Below are positions 42,135-51,760 of a stretch of 64,000 bases of DNA, in pieces (positions within the stretch are counted from its first letter, which is position 1; the number at the start of each line of letters is the position of its first letter). Source of the DNA: Pyrobaculum ferrireducens. Its GTDB lineage: Archaea > Thermoproteota > Thermoprotei > Thermoproteales > Thermoproteaceae. The notes under the pieces are model-generated. The model did not search any database and was not told the origin of the DNA. It worked only from the letters and a program-made list of their open reading frames with translations. The stretch lies in contig NC_016645.1 of the NCBI RefSeq assembly GCF_000234805.1, positions 2,270,391 through 2,334,390 on the forward strand, written 5' to 3'. A program made the translations under genes and the position numbers.

Positions 42135-43143
42135 GACACTCCATCAAAGTGTCGTAGGTAAGGCTAACCCCCCTTGCCCTAAGTTTCCCACATACATATA
42201 GAAACATACGCCTGCTCTTCTCCTTGGCCAGCTTATCCACGACGGCGATGTGGTAGGGAAGCCAGAGACTTGTCCTGTACCTCAACAACGTGGGCAACGT
42301 CCTCTCTGCAACATCTGCGCGAAAGGCCTCAATTCTAAACTGCGCCCCCCAGCTGTACACATACCATAGGTACCTGTCGGGGAGGGAGGGGAGCTCCTTA
42401 CTTTTAATTCTTTGTATAAACGGGCCGAAAACCACCACGTCTGTGACAGACCGGGCGTATATCTTACCCAGCTCAACCGTCGCAACCTGGTCGTTACAAT
42501 TGCTAAGCGACACGCCGTGTTGCTCAAGCCACTCTCTAGCTCTACAAAGCTTCTTAGACTTTTCAAGCCTCTTCACAACCGCCACCGCTCTCCTCTCCCA
42601 CAAAGCCTCCACTCTCATCATATCCAGCTCCACCAAACTTCTAAAGCCGTAGTAGAGGGGCCCGTCCACCAGCAACGTCTCATCTTTTGGCGTGAATTTA
42701 ATTAGCGAAGTTTCCACAAGCTCTCTCACAATTCTACCCACCGTATCTCGATGCAGATCGCTAGTAAACCACTTGTCGATCCCCTGGATTCTGTAGCGCA
42801 CAACCGCGATGTCCTCCAACTGTTTAAGCGTCTCCACGTCGTCTGACTGAATTGCGACATACTTGACGTCGACTGTGCCGGGAGCCTCAACAACTCTGTC
42901 ATTGGCATACGCTACTCCAGCCGCTATAAAGAGGCGGAAGTAGGGGATGGAGACCATGCGGAGAGAGCCATCTACAGCGTACCCCACCTCCTCGCCGTTG
43001 CCCACGGGCCTAGACACGTCGGCCTTCGAGGCATCTATCTCGCCCAGCACCTCCTGCTCCTCCCCCTCAGATCGAGGTTTAAGAGGAGATCTAATACTCA
43101 CAACGCGGTCCAGAAGCATTTCGAGACCTCTTAAAAAGTCCAT
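42124..43143 (-). CDS. nurA: NurA 5'-3' nuclease
   Basis: This 339-residue nuclease of the NurA family has the first catalytic motif GYAVDGSLRMVSI (D58), further acidic residues at LLVDGPLYYG, and the expected length. With HerA it degrades DNA ends to create 3' overhangs for recombination, and such pairs can also serve in defence. A TATA element (TTATATAAATTAC on the minus strand) lies about 23 bp before the ATG. It is the first gene of a nurA-herA operon. Confidence 0.88.
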   Translation of the reverse strand: MDFLRGLEMLLDRVVSIRSPLKPRSEGEEQEVLGEIDASKADVSRPVGNGEEVGYAVDGSLRMVSIPYFRLFIAAGVAYANDRVVEAPGTVDVKYVAIQSDDVETLKQLEDIAVVRYRIQGIDKWFTSDLHRDTVGRIVRELVETSLIKFTPKDETLLVDGPLYYGFRSLVELDMMRVEALWERRAVAVVKRLEKSKKLCRAREWLEQHGVSLSNCNDQVATVELGKIYARSVTDVVVFGPFIQRIKSKELPSLPDRYLWYVYSWGAQFRIEAFRADVAERTLPTLLRYRTSLWLPYHIAVVDKLAKEKSRRMFLYVCGKLRARGVSLTYDTLMECHAG

Positions 43144-43144
43144 C

Positions 43145-43200
43145 GTTTAAAATAACAATGTAATTTATATAACCGACGGTTAAATTCTAGATTTAAGTAT
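43145..43200. promoter_or_regulatory. Divergent promoter between nurA and a hypothetical gene
   Basis: A minus-strand TATA (GGTTATATAAATTAC, 43158-43172) serves nurA. A plus-strand element (CGGTTAAATTC, about 43177-43187) lies about 26 bp before the GTG at 43208. Confidence 0.5.
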
Positions 43201-43207
43201 TAAGGAC

Positions 43208-43585
43208 TTGTGCGACGACGTTGACATCGCCGTGTTAAATGGTGACGCTAGAATAGAGGCGAGGGAGGTCGACTGCGAGAAGTGGGACGCGCCGAGTTGT
43301 GTAGAGGTGCTAGCTGTCTGCGCCTCCGCGGGGTGCGATGACGGCGCCGCGCCTGCGGTTTACTACAATGTAGATAGGGTAAAGAGGTGGGTGGAGAGAC
43401 ACATACGTAGCAACCTCGCCTACATCGCCAAGCACTGTCTTGGCGTGAAAGGCATCGCCTTCAGTTGCGACGAGGTTAGGCAGTTTATCGAAGTTGCCCA
43501 GACTGTGTGCAAAACCACAGAAGCCGCCGCCTTGAAAGTTTATATTTATAAAAGCTTATATTTATACAATTTAAAAAACAGGTAG
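43208..43585 (+). CDS. Hypothetical cysteine-containing protein
   Basis: This is a 125-residue protein of unknown family, starting at the GTG placed by the upstream promoter. It has nine cysteines, mostly near the N-terminus (MCDDVDI, VDCEKWDAPSC, VCASAGC) and in the middle (KHCLGVKGIAFSCDE). The C-terminal 15 residues are encoded by AT-rich DNA. It is divergent from nurA-herA. Confidence 0.5.
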   Translation: MCDDVDIAVLNGDARIEAREVDCEKWDAPSCVEVLAVCASAGCDDGAAPAVYYNVDRVKRWVERHIRSNLAYIAKHCLGVKGIAFSCDEVRQFIEVAQTVCKTTEAAALKVYIYKSLYLYNLKNR

Positions 43586-43591
43586 CAAAAT

Positions 43592-44722
43592 ATGACGCGG
43601 GTAGCCGAGCTTGATAGCTGGCCGCTGTTTCCTTCGATTGAGATTTATAGTAAGATGCTAACTGAACTAAAACACTACGAGACAGAAGATAGACTTAGTA
43701 ATTTATAAAATCTAGAAAAATTAAATAAAATAGTTAAAAAACTTGATGAAGTGAAGGACCAACTTGATGAAGTATTAAAATACTACTTGTTATACGGAGG
43801 GACTGCTTGGGGGATAGAACTTACCGCCCGGTGCCTTTCAAATGAAGAGCCGCCTCACGTAGCAGGGCCCGCCGTCGGCGGCCACCATTCAGACAAAAGA
43901 GAGTCAAAGCTTTGTCAGGAGCCTCCCGTTGCCTTTTTTGACACAATTGATGAAATTTTGGAAGACGCAAGAGAGTACGGGGTGAGGCCGGAGGTGGTTA
44001 AGGCGGTGTTATACTCAGCGGCTGAGAGGGTGTTTGAAAAAGGTCTTGAAGTAGGCGACAAATACGAGGAAGTGAGGAACTTGGCTCAAGACATAGCAAA
44101 CGTCAAGGTAGAGACTAACGACGTTGAAACAGCGATTGAGTACTTGAGAAAGAGCCACATCTTATTTACTATAAGAATGAAGAAACTAAGCAAAAGCCCA
44201 AAAGAAGAGGGAGGTAGAGATTCTAAATCTGATTCCCCTTTCAAAATAGTCTTCTCCGACCCCCGCTACGCCTTGGGGGCATATATGCACTACCAGCATA
44301 CACTATATGGAACGACGTACGTAGACGCATATTATAAGGTAAAGGATGAGATAATGGGACAGCTTGATAAGAGTGCACATTATCTTGAATCTATATTTCT
44401 TGCCAATGTGGCGTTGGGTGTGTATGCCTTAGTCACCGGTCATGATAGGCCTGATAGAGGCCATCTTCCTGATAAATTTGTGAAATACCTTAAGAACGGC
44501 TGGGAGATAGACGCGTATGTGACTATAAAGCGGAGGGATGGGCCGATTAGCTTCTTGGCTGAGTTTTCTATTAACTATGACAGAAGTCACGTAGAGAAGT
44601 GTAGTGAGGCGGCTAACCGCTTGAATACTTACTGTATCTACGCCGTGTACAGAGGGGGCGAGGTGAGGTTGGAAGGTAAAGTCTTAACCACGCCTCTTTC
44701 TCTCTTCTTTGCACTTTTGTAA
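43592..44722 (+). pseudogene. Gene interrupted by TAA; nuclease-like C-terminus
   Basis: An ATG at 43592, 26 bp after a TATA element, opens 38 codons (MTRVAELDSWPLFPS) that end at a TAA at 43706-43708. The same frame then continues without break as a coiled coil (NLEKLNKIVKKLDEVKDQLD) and on to 44722. The C-terminus (EIDAYVTIKRRDGPISFLAE, then FS and a following helix HVEKCSEAANRL) has the D...E-x-x layout of PD-(D/E)XK nucleases, but serine replaces the usual lysine. Either the stop is a mutation or translation restarts downstream. The product is not recognised. Confidence 0.5.
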
Positions 44723-45315
44723 CGCCGTTCTAAGCGGCTTCGCCTCTCTGAGGCGACGCGCCACCTGGTGCCTCGGTGGAGTTGCACCTCGGCTCAAGAG
44801 TTTATAAAAAGAGGGAGCTTTCTAAACAGCCGCGTATAAGCTGTCTGTGCTTTCGTTCAGTTAAAGATCTAAAAAGCGGGACGTGGGCTATCAACATATC
44901 TGAGGCATATTCACGGCGTTGATATTAACGTCGTCAAAAGACTCCGGGTTTGCCCTCATTTGGCGGCGACGCGTGTGGAGGCGCCGATGCCGCCGGTTGC
45001 GCCTCGTCGCAGATATGCGCCGCGGCCATTCCCCGATGTGAGAAACTCCAGACTAAACCACCGCGCCTCCGCAGACCCACGGCCGTGAGCCGTATACGGC
45101 TGTGTACACAGTCCCTGCCGGGGCCCGTCGGCACCGCGACAGCCGCTGCAGTCCACCTTCCGCACAGGCCAGCGAGCCAGCCGCCGCATGTCGGCAGCCA
45201 CGCCTCTGCCCCCATGGAACAGCATTAACAACACGCCTGCAACGGACAGGCACCCTCTCTGTACACATAATATAGTAAGTTGAAATATTTATTACGTCTT
45301 ATATTACATGAAACC
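44723..45315. other. Gene-free stretch before the giant ATPase
   Basis: I see no gene here. GC-rich inverted repeats lie at 44735-44790 (GAGGCGACGCGCC, GGTGCCTC). A TATA-like GTTTATAAAAAG at 44799-44810 would start transcription near 44830, but only a five-codon frame follows. A TGTGAGAA at 45038-45045 resembles half of the 63-kb palindromes weakly. The TATA for the next gene is at about 45284-45296. Confidence 0.35.
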
Positions 45316-48300
45316 GTGGTTGTGGATTACTTTCAGCGCTTCAACGAAGAGTTGGTTAAGAAGTTGCTGGAGGGCTTCCCGTGGCGGGTTGTAGATGTGG
45401 TGGGCCCGCCCCGCTCCGGCAAGTCGTACTTTATAGAAAACTACTCGTCGAAGCTGAGGGAGGCCGGCCGCGACGTTGAGCTAAGAGAGCGGACGGCGAC
45501 TAGCAGGGACGAGCTGGGCGAGGCCTATGCAGGCGGGGGGCCGTATAGGCTTGTTTACTGCATCCCGTGGGATCGCGCAAAGGATTACGCCAGCGACGAC
45601 GCAAAGAGGGCTGTCGAGCTAATCAAACGGCATTTTACGCCGGTGGAGTACCTCGGCGTTGGGTACATGCCGCCCGGCTTCGCGGCTGAGGTAGTGAAGA
45701 GGATGAGGGAAAGCGACGAGGAGGCCGCCGTGAAGTACCTGGAGGAGCAACGGGAGGCCTACAAAAAATTCTCCACGCTACTGGCGCCAGATGTCTGGGA
45801 TAGGGTGCGTGAGGTATTGAAGAGAGTCGGCGGCGCCGCCTTGAGGGATGCGGTGCCGTTTTTGACAAAGGCGTTGCATATCGACGTCGTCTCCCATGTT
45901 TCTAAATTCGCCCCCCTCGTTTTTAAATTTCTGGATCTGATAGCGGCCGTCATAAAGGTCTTCGGTAAAAACTGGATTACGCAGTGGATAGAGCAGAGGG
46001 AGCAATGGAAAGGGTTGCACGAAGATCTGCGGAAGGTGCTTGTGTGGAAAGCCGCCGCGGCGCTGGGAAGAAGCGGAGAAGAGGTGGAGAAGGCGCTGGA
46101 CGCGCTCTACGGATTAGACACAGCGATGCTGGATGAGGTGGTGGAGAAAATCGAGGAGAAGCTGGCCGAGCTGGAGGCCAGAGTCTCAGTGCTTGAAGCA
46201 AAGCTTGGGCCCCTCAACGCCGTCTACACAGAGCCGGAGGAGCTAGGCGTGGAGCGCAGAGACGGCGTCTTGTACGTAATGGGCGAGCCCTACGTAGACC
46301 CGGCGCGGCACGGCCTAGCACAAGCCGTGGATGAGGTGGAGAGGAAGGTGCGGGAGGTTGTGGAGAGGGGCGGCGTCCTAGCCATAGTCGGTCCAAGAGG
46401 AGTCGGCAAGTCCACGCTGGTCAGAGCCGTGCTGGCGGAGGTTTTGAGAAGGGCGGCGGTTAGAGGCGTGATAAACGTAAATAGGCTGAAGCTTGACGAT
46501 CTGCCAGAGGTGGTGGATGGAGCGGGCCGTAGCTATCTCCTGTTCTACGACCCCACAACCCCTAGGTTCTACGAGCTGGGCGGTCTTGAAAAGCCACTGG
46601 AAAGGCCAAGGCCTGAGGCCGTTGGTATAGTGGCTGACCTCGTTAACTTGACGCACCGCGGGGGGAAGCCAAGAGCCTCCGTTGTTTTGGTACTGCCGAC
46701 AGACATCTACAACGCGCTGGGCGAGGAGGTGAAGAGGCTCATAGTCCCCGTCGTTCTTGATTTGAAGAGCGTTGAATTCCTCGCCGAGGTAATAAGGCGG
46801 TACTCCGGCTGTCGGCTTGAGGGAGAGGGGCTGAGGGCACTAGCCGGGGAGATTGCGAAATTCGACGAGGGCTACACCCTAGTCGCCAGGCTAGTCGGCG
46901 AGGAGCTGAGCAGGCGGGGATGCCGGCTTGAGAAGGTAGAGGAGGTGGTGAGGGCGGCCGGGGGGAGGGCGCTTAGGTTTATGCTTATCTACGTCAACCA
47001 GATGTTGAGAGTTAGGTGGAGGGGTCCCTCCGGCACGTACGAAGACGAGGATATGGCTGAGATTTTTTCACAAATTCTGGCGGCGAGGCGATACTATAGC
47101 CGAGATCTTGGCCCGGGGAACGCGGTTGCGCCGCCGCTTCTCTTGGAGAGGTGGGCTAGGTGGAGATGCGCCAAGTTGTTTAAAAGCGAGAGGTGTCCCA
47201 GAGAGCCCCTACCCAAGGAGGTGTACATTTGGCTCTCCCGGAGACAACACGATCTGATAGAAACAGCGTTGTTTCTAGCCGCATATGCAAATCTGTTAGA
47301 AGAAGCGGCTGTAGAAGACATCCGTAAAGTGGTTAAAGACGCAGGTGAGGAGCTGGGAATTTGGAAAAAGGCGAAGACAAGCCCCTACACCGCTGTCCAC
47401 TTTCTTGCGGAATACGGCTCCGATTTAGAAAAAGAGTGGGAAGGGGCTCTCTGCCTGGAGAAATTCGCGTTAATGCTCGGCGCCGCCATCGCTGGTCACC
47501 CGTATAAACCATTAGCCAAGGAGGCGGAGAAGGCTAAAGAGTACCTAGGGGACACCGCCGAGAGGATAAGGAGGTGGTGTGTGATAGACGGCTACCTGCT
47601 GGCCGACGGCGAGCTGACGCCGCTCACCCGCGAGCTTCTACTGGCAATGGCCGCATTGGGCAAGATGCCGAAGCCCTTCGCCAGCCAGCACGGCAAAGCG
47701 CTGGAAGAGGCGGAAAAGCTGGTAGAGGCGTGGAGGGGGAGAGGCGGTGCCAGATGGTGGGAGCTTTTCTACGGCCTTGGCTTGGCCGTGATGGCAACGA
47801 GGGCGGGGGTGTTGGATAGAAAGGCGGCCGTAAAGGCGCTGGCGGCAGCTCAGCCAGCTGTACAACGGGTTGCATCTCCGATCGCTATTGGTGTTATTCT
47901 TAACGCGCTTTCGCCGCTGAGAGAACACGCGCCGGATATGTGGACCACCGTGCTTTACGCCGCGGCTACGCTGTCGGTAGATGAGCCGCCAGCCCTGGCC
48001 AAGCGTATTTTAGAAGAGGTTAAGTGGGCCAAGGAGCGGGTGGTGGAAGACTGGGCGAAGGCGCTACTCGCCGCCGCCTACGCAACGGTTCTTATTCAAT
48101 CTGCAGAGGCTACGAAATTACACGGAGATGTCTGTCAGCTTCTAGGCGGCATTCAAGACCCGGATTTGAGAATTCTGGTGGAGGTCGACGCGCTTCGGCG
48201 CTTTGCTGCGAGAGGCCTCCCGCCGTGCGGCGTCGACTTGTGTACGGGAGAGGCGAGGGAGGACTGCGTAGAGTCTCTGGAGAAGGCGTTTGAAAAGAAG

Positions 48301-49497
48301 GTAGGCGAACTGTCGTCAAAACTGGCTGAGCTGAGTAAAAAGGCGGAGAGAGGCGAGCTGAGCCCGGAGCTGGAGAAATACCTAGCCATCCGATCTCTAG
48401 AGAGGCCGCAGGAGGCGCTTCAGAGGGCGTTGTCAGTGGCCGAGGTCATGCTGTACTACAGCCTCGCGGAGGTCAAGCTAGACGCCGGCAGGCTAGAGGA
48501 AGCTGAGGAATACTTCGCCAAGGCGGCTGAGCTCGACAAAAAGTTGAGGTGGTGGGAAAACTACCTAGTCCACTCTTCTTATGCCGCTAGAGCCCGCGTG
48601 TTGAAAGCCGGCGATCTCGACGTGGTTGTAAAGTTAGCCGAGGCTTTTGAAAAGCTGTGGAAAGAGGCGAGGGAGCTCATGGCGCCGACGGCCGAGATGT
48701 TGAGGACCGCTTCTTTTAGGTTGGCTGAGTATCTTGTCTACCTGGCGGCTTCCGGCAGAATGAAAGAGGCGGCTGAAGTGTTGAGAGAGCACGGCTGGTT
48801 GCTGAGATATGAAAACTATGTACACGTCGCCACCCTATACATGTTGAGTCTACTTGGCGTTGGGGCGGAGGCGCCAGACACCAAGGAGCTGTTAGAGGCG
48901 CTGGAGGGCCGCATCCATCCGCTTCTCAAGCCGGCCCTGGCGGCTTTGCTGGGCCTTCCGCCAAAGCCCATAAAAGCGATGTTGCTGTGTGCTGAAGCCA
49001 CCGGAGCGTCTATAAGCGCGGTTAAAGAGGGAGAGGTTAAAGCGGAAATTGATTTATCTCAACTTATGGAACACGCTGATTATCTCGCGTTTTGTCGCGA
49101 CGCGTACAAAGCTGTTATGGGCGACATGGAGGCATTTAACCGAATACGTATACGTGTAAAAGAGTGGTATAAGGAGAGATTGGAGCCCCCCTCTGTACTG
49201 GATCGGCTTGACGCCGGGGGGCTGGTACAGGTGCTGGCACCTAGTGGCTCACTCGGCCGGCTTATTCTTCTGCTTATGGCTCTTGACGAGGCTAGACACG
49301 CCAAAGGCGTAGAGCGGGAGAGGTACCGCGAGCTGGCGCGGGCACACGCGCTGGTAGGCAAGGACGCCCATAAGGGGACTATAGCCGGAACGCTTTTCGG
49401 CAAAGCGGCCAAGGCGGTTGAGAATTGCAAAGGCGAGGTGGACAAATGCGGCGACTTGAAGCTGGCGTTACTCAAACTCTACTACTACCACTTCTAG
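45316..49497 (+). CDS. Giant two-P-loop ATPase with TPR-like C-terminus
   Basis: The protein has about 1393 residues. The first P-loop is at residues 30-37 (GPPRSGKS). A coiled coil follows near residues 280-300 (LAELEARVSVLEAKLG), then a second P-loop at about 357-365 (GPRGVGKST), with YLLFYDPTTP as a likely Walker B and VVLVLPTD as a sensor strand. The C-terminal 600 residues are helical repeats (LAEVKLDAGRLEEAEEYFAK). This layout is that of STAND-type NTPases used as sensors in regulation or antiviral defence. The GTG at 45316 is 26 bp after ATATTTATTA; a TTG at 45280 would overlap that promoter. Confidence 0.7.
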   Translation: MVVDYFQRFNEELVKKLLEGFPWRVVDVVGPPRSGKSYFIENYSSKLREAGRDVELRERTATSRDELGEAYAGGGPYRLVYCIPWDRAKDYASDDAKRAVELIKRHFTPVEYLGVGYMPPGFAAEVVKRMRESDEEAAVKYLEEQREAYKKFSTLLAPDVWDRVREVLKRVGGAALRDAVPFLTKALHIDVVSHVSKFAPLVFKFLDLIAAVIKVFGKNWITQWIEQREQWKGLHEDLRKVLVWKAAAALGRSGEEVEKALDALYGLDTAMLDEVVEKIEEKLAELEARVSVLEAKLGPLNAVYTEPEELGVERRDGVLYVMGEPYVDPARHGLAQAVDEVERKVREVVERGGVLAIVGPRGVGKSTLVRAVLAEVLRRAAVRGVINVNRLKLDDLPEVVDGAGRSYLLFYDPTTPRFYELGGLEKPLERPRPEAVGIVADLVNLTHRGGKPRASVVLVLPTDIYNALGEEVKRLIVPVVLDLKSVEFLAEVIRRYSGCRLEGEGLRALAGEIAKFDEGYTLVARLVGEELSRRGCRLEKVEEVVRAAGGRALRFMLIYVNQMLRVRWRGPSGTYEDEDMAEIFSQILAARRYYSRDLGPGNAVAPPLLLERWARWRCAKLFKSERCPREPLPKEVYIWLSRRQHDLIETALFLAAYANLLEEAAVEDIRKVVKDAGEELGIWKKAKTSPYTAVHFLAEYGSDLEKEWEGALCLEKFALMLGAAIAGHPYKPLAKEAEKAKEYLGDTAERIRRWCVIDGYLLADGELTPLTRELLLAMAALGKMPKPFASQHGKALEEAEKLVEAWRGRGGARWWELFYGLGLAVMATRAGVLDRKAAVKALAAAQPAVQRVASPIAIGVILNALSPLREHAPDMWTTVLYAAATLSVDEPPALAKRILEEVKWAKERVVEDWAKALLAAAYATVLIQSAEATKLHGDVCQLLGGIQDPDLRILVEVDALRRFAARGLPPCGVDLCTGEAREDCVESLEKAFEKKVGELSSKLAELSKKAERGELSPELEKYLAIRSLERPQEALQRALSVAEVMLYYSLAEVKLDAGRLEEAEEYFAKAAELDKKLRWWENYLVHSSYAARARVLKAGDLDVVVKLAEAFEKLWKEARELMAPTAEMLRTASFRLAEYLVYLAASGRMKEAAEVLREHGWLLRYENYVHVATLYMLSLLGVGAEAPDTKELLEALEGRIHPLLKPALAALLGLPPKPIKAMLLCAEATGASISAVKEGEVKAEIDLSQLMEHADYLAFCRDAYKAVMGDMEAFNRIRIRVKEWYKERLEPPSVLDRLDAGGLVQVLAPSGSLGRLILLLMALDEARHAKGVERERYRELARAHALVGKDAHKGTIAGTLFGKAAKAVENCKGEVDKCGDLKLALLKLYYYHF

Positions 49498-49579
49498 TCT
49501 GCCGAGGCCAGTAGATAGCCGGCGGAGGCGTCTTGAGGCTGTGCTTTCGAGGCCGCGCCGCCTCACGTGGCCGCCGGCC

Positions 49580-50053
49580 CTAGAGCGAAATTGAGCCGTA
49601 TAGTAGCCACCTCTCCAGCCCTCTGGCCAATCTGACCGCTCTCTCGGCGGCTTTCTTCAGCTTGTCGTAAACCTCCCGCCTGTCTTCTCCGCAGGCCTCG
49701 GCTAGCTTCTCGGCTAGTGACAGCAGAGCCGAGGGGCTGTAGCCAGCGGCGTAGGTGCCGAGTGGCGTTGTGAATACTAGACGGCCGCCTCTCGCCTCGG
49801 CCTCCACTGGGCATTTGTCCATTGTCATGTCGATCATCTCGATGGCCCTCTTCGTGAGGCGGTAGACGATGCGTGTCCTCCCGCCTCTCTCCGCCCGCGT
49901 CCACTTGAGGAGGCGCAGCTCCTGGGCCTTCTCCAGCACGTAGATGGCCTCTTCGCCGAAGGCCCTGTGCAGATCCCAGTAAGACACCTCGCCGCCAAGC
50001 CCAACCGCGATCTTCAACACGCGCCACACCTTGCCAAGCTCCACAAAATCCAC
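49580..50053 (-). CDS. Winged-helix regulator
   Basis: This 157-residue protein has a winged-helix domain at residues 8-85 (EVSYWDLHRAFGEEAIYVLE, LRLLKWTRAERGGRTRIVYR) followed by a helical C-terminus. The GTG at 50053 follows a GGGAG ribosome-binding sequence. It lies at the edge of the plus-strand accessory cluster and faces away from it, so it may control that cluster. Confidence 0.65.
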   Translation of the reverse strand: MDFVELGKVWRVLKIAVGLGGEVSYWDLHRAFGEEAIYVLEKAQELRLLKWTRAERGGRTRIVYRLTKRAIEMIDMTMDKCPVEAEARGGRLVFTTPLGTYAAGYSPSALLSLAEKLAEACGEDRREVYDKLKKAAERAVRLARGLERWLLYGSISL

Positions 50054-50397
50054 TCCCTACGTGAAGCACCGCCAAAAATCCACACCATGTATTTTACACA
50101 GGTACGGGAGTAGACCGAAACTAAAAAACACGCCTTCCCTTTATAAACAACTGAATGCGAAAAGGTAAAGCGAAACGCTGAGGAGGGGGTAGGCTGAAAG
50201 TAATCAATCCGCAGAATTAATAAATTTCAGTTTTTAAAAAGATTCAAGACGCGGCTGGAGATGGGTCTTGAGTTAAATTTTTTCTCTATAAATTTTTGGC
50301 GAATTTATTTATTTCAATTTTTAGTTGAAACTTTAAGTTTATATTTTTGAGATTTTGTAGTTTTGCGCCTCCTCTTCACTTATTCGTACACCCCCGG
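50054..50397. promoter_or_regulatory. AT-rich spacer before the accessory cluster
   Basis: The 200 bp before 50350 are far richer in A and T than the surroundings (runs such as GAATTTATTTATTTCAATTT). Two TATA-like boxes are present at 50301-50314 and 50331-50342. The second would start transcription near 50362. This is the only clear regulatory region before the long plus-strand gene run. An unwinding element is also possible. Confidence 0.4.
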
Positions 50398-50784
50398 GTG
50401 GAGGAGTGGCCCCTCCTACTGGGGCCTCTCTACAAGAGGCTTGTGGAGGCGGCGGGCGGCGTGGAGGCGCTTAGGCGCGTGGTGAAGGAGAGGCCCTGGG
50501 TTTTGAGGACTTATCTAAAGCCCCTAGCCGCGTTTGTCCAAGGCCCATTCGCCCCCGCCCTCAGGCGTTTTGTGGAGAGCGGCGCCTTCTCCACGGCGCC
50601 TCTCGTCAAATTCGCCGCCGTAGGCCCCGGCGGAGAGGTGGACATACTGCTGAGGTGCGGACCCGCCGCGGTTCTAACCCAGCCGCAGAACTTCTACCAG
50701 GTATACAACAGGCAGTGCACCGCCTTCGCCAAAATAGCCCCCCTAAAGGCCCCCCGGGTAGGAGGTCTTGGGGCCTTGCCGTGA
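50398..50784 (+). CDS. Hypothetical protein, start uncertain
   Basis: This is a protein of about 128 residues of unknown family (PLYKRLVEAAGGVEALRRVV, GPGGEVDILLRCGPA, NFYQVYNRQCTAFAK). The frame stays open back to a TTG at 50347, but no start fits the promoter. In another frame a TTG at 50363 does fit (MRLLFTYSYTPGW), which would need a frameshift. The TGA overlaps the next GTG. First gene of the accessory cluster. Confidence 0.45.
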   Translation: MEEWPLLLGPLYKRLVEAAGGVEALRRVVKERPWVLRTYLKPLAAFVQGPFAPALRRFVESGAFSTAPLVKFAAVGPGGEVDILLRCGPAAVLTQPQNFYQVYNRQCTAFAKIAPLKAPRVGGLGALP

Positions 50785-51116
50785 GGAGGCCGGGGGAGTT
50801 CTTCTGCCAAGTGGCCGAGGAGCTGATCGGCGGGCTGGGCCTGCCGGGGGATCCCTGGGCCCTCGCCGCGTACTACAGAAGGGAGGGGGGCTACAGAAGG
50901 AGCCTCCAGCCGCTGGCCAGCTGGATCTACTACTGCAGACGCGGCGCCGCGCCGGAGGCTGACTACCTCCTGGGCAGGCTGTCGGCTGTACACGCCCCAC
51001 CCGCCCTCAAACTATACGCCGTTTATATTGGTAGAGGGCCGGAGCATTTAGATAATGCTCCGGGCTTTTACAAAAGTATTGGCCGCGTGCGTCGAGGCTG
51101 GGGCCGCCTCCGTTGA
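50781..51116 (+). CDS. Hypothetical protein
   Basis: This 111-residue protein starts at a GTG that overlaps the previous stop (GTGA). Helices such as FFCQVAEELIGGLGLPGDPW and APPALKLYAVYIGRGPEHLD are visible. It ends with a basic tail. Family unknown. The last 62 bp overlap the small hydrophobic gene that follows. Confidence 0.5.
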   Translation: MRRPGEFFCQVAEELIGGLGLPGDPWALAAYYRREGGYRRSLQPLASWIYYCRRGAAPEADYLLGRLSAVHAPPALKLYAVYIGRGPEHLDNAPGFYKSIGRVRRGWGRLR

Positions 51117-51240
51117 GGAGGTGGCTGGGGCCGAGGCGGTGGACGTTAAGTGGGCTGAGGCGGCTATTTCATATACAGTGGCTCTGGCCGCGGATAGCGC
51201 AATTATCGCCGCCGTGGGGTTGGCGGCGTCTTTTGTTTAG
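51055..51240 (+). CDS. Small hydrophobic protein, pilin-like
   Basis: This 61-residue protein has two helices. The first is amphipathic (FTKVLAACVEAGAASVEEV), and the second is longer and strongly hydrophobic (ISYTVALAADSAIIAAVGLA). They are separated by an acidic turn. Size and two-helix layout resemble VirB2/CedA1-type pilins, but I see no proof. A TATA element (GTTTATATTG) lies about 29 bp before the ATG. Confidence 0.45.
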   Translation: MLRAFTKVLAACVEAGAASVEEVAGAEAVDVKWAEAAISYTVALAADSAIIAAVGLAASFV

Positions 51241-51358
51241 TTGGTGTCTGTGGCATCTATCCGTTGGTGGTTTTTCGTCTGGCGGCTTTTAGCTGTTTTT
51301 AAATGGCTTGTTAGATGTGGTGTGTGTTGAGTCAGAGTCGGCGTGTGCGGGGCGGCGG

Positions 51359-51413
51359 TTTGTACAAATTTTGAGAGGCGCCGAGTTTTTGTACGATACG
51401 CCGTGTCGTACAA
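51359..51413. promoter_or_regulatory. TTGTAC inverted repeats, possible operator
   Basis: A perfect palindrome TTTGTACAAA is at 51359-51368. An inverted pair, TTGTACGA at 51389-51396 and TCGTACAA at 51406-51413, follows. The shared TTGTAC arm suggests a protein-binding site. Confidence 0.4.
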
Positions 51414-51760
51414 GAGGCGGTGAGGCCAGTTAAAAATGCGGCTATGGGGAGGGGCCTCGCCGCCGCAACAACACAGTGAATATGCCGGCAGGCGGAGGCT
51501 CTGGGAGTCTCCGAGAGGGAGGTGTTCAAGGCAGTACCCAGAGCCGCCAGACGCGGCGCCTGGCTTTGGGGAGGGGGAGTGGCGTACGTCAGCCTCAACC
51601 GCGGGGGAGACCCGCCAAGCACACCGCTAGAAAAGCCAAGCAAGGTTGCACAGCGGCCGAGCTGGGGGAACGCTTCTAACACAAGCTCTCTCCGTCTTGT
51701 TAACATGATCTTATCTAAATTTTATTAGTTAGGCTTAAATTTCGGTGTTGAGAGAAATAA

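Noticed and set aside
44934-45228. Coding frames on both strands before the giant ATPase
   Set aside because: Both frames have Cys/Arg/Pro-rich composition unlike proteins, overlap each other and lack promoters.
51522-51728. Small basic protein gene
   Set aside because: No promoter or ribosome-binding site, very basic Pro/Ser-rich composition, and it lies in a GC-rich region where chance frames are common.
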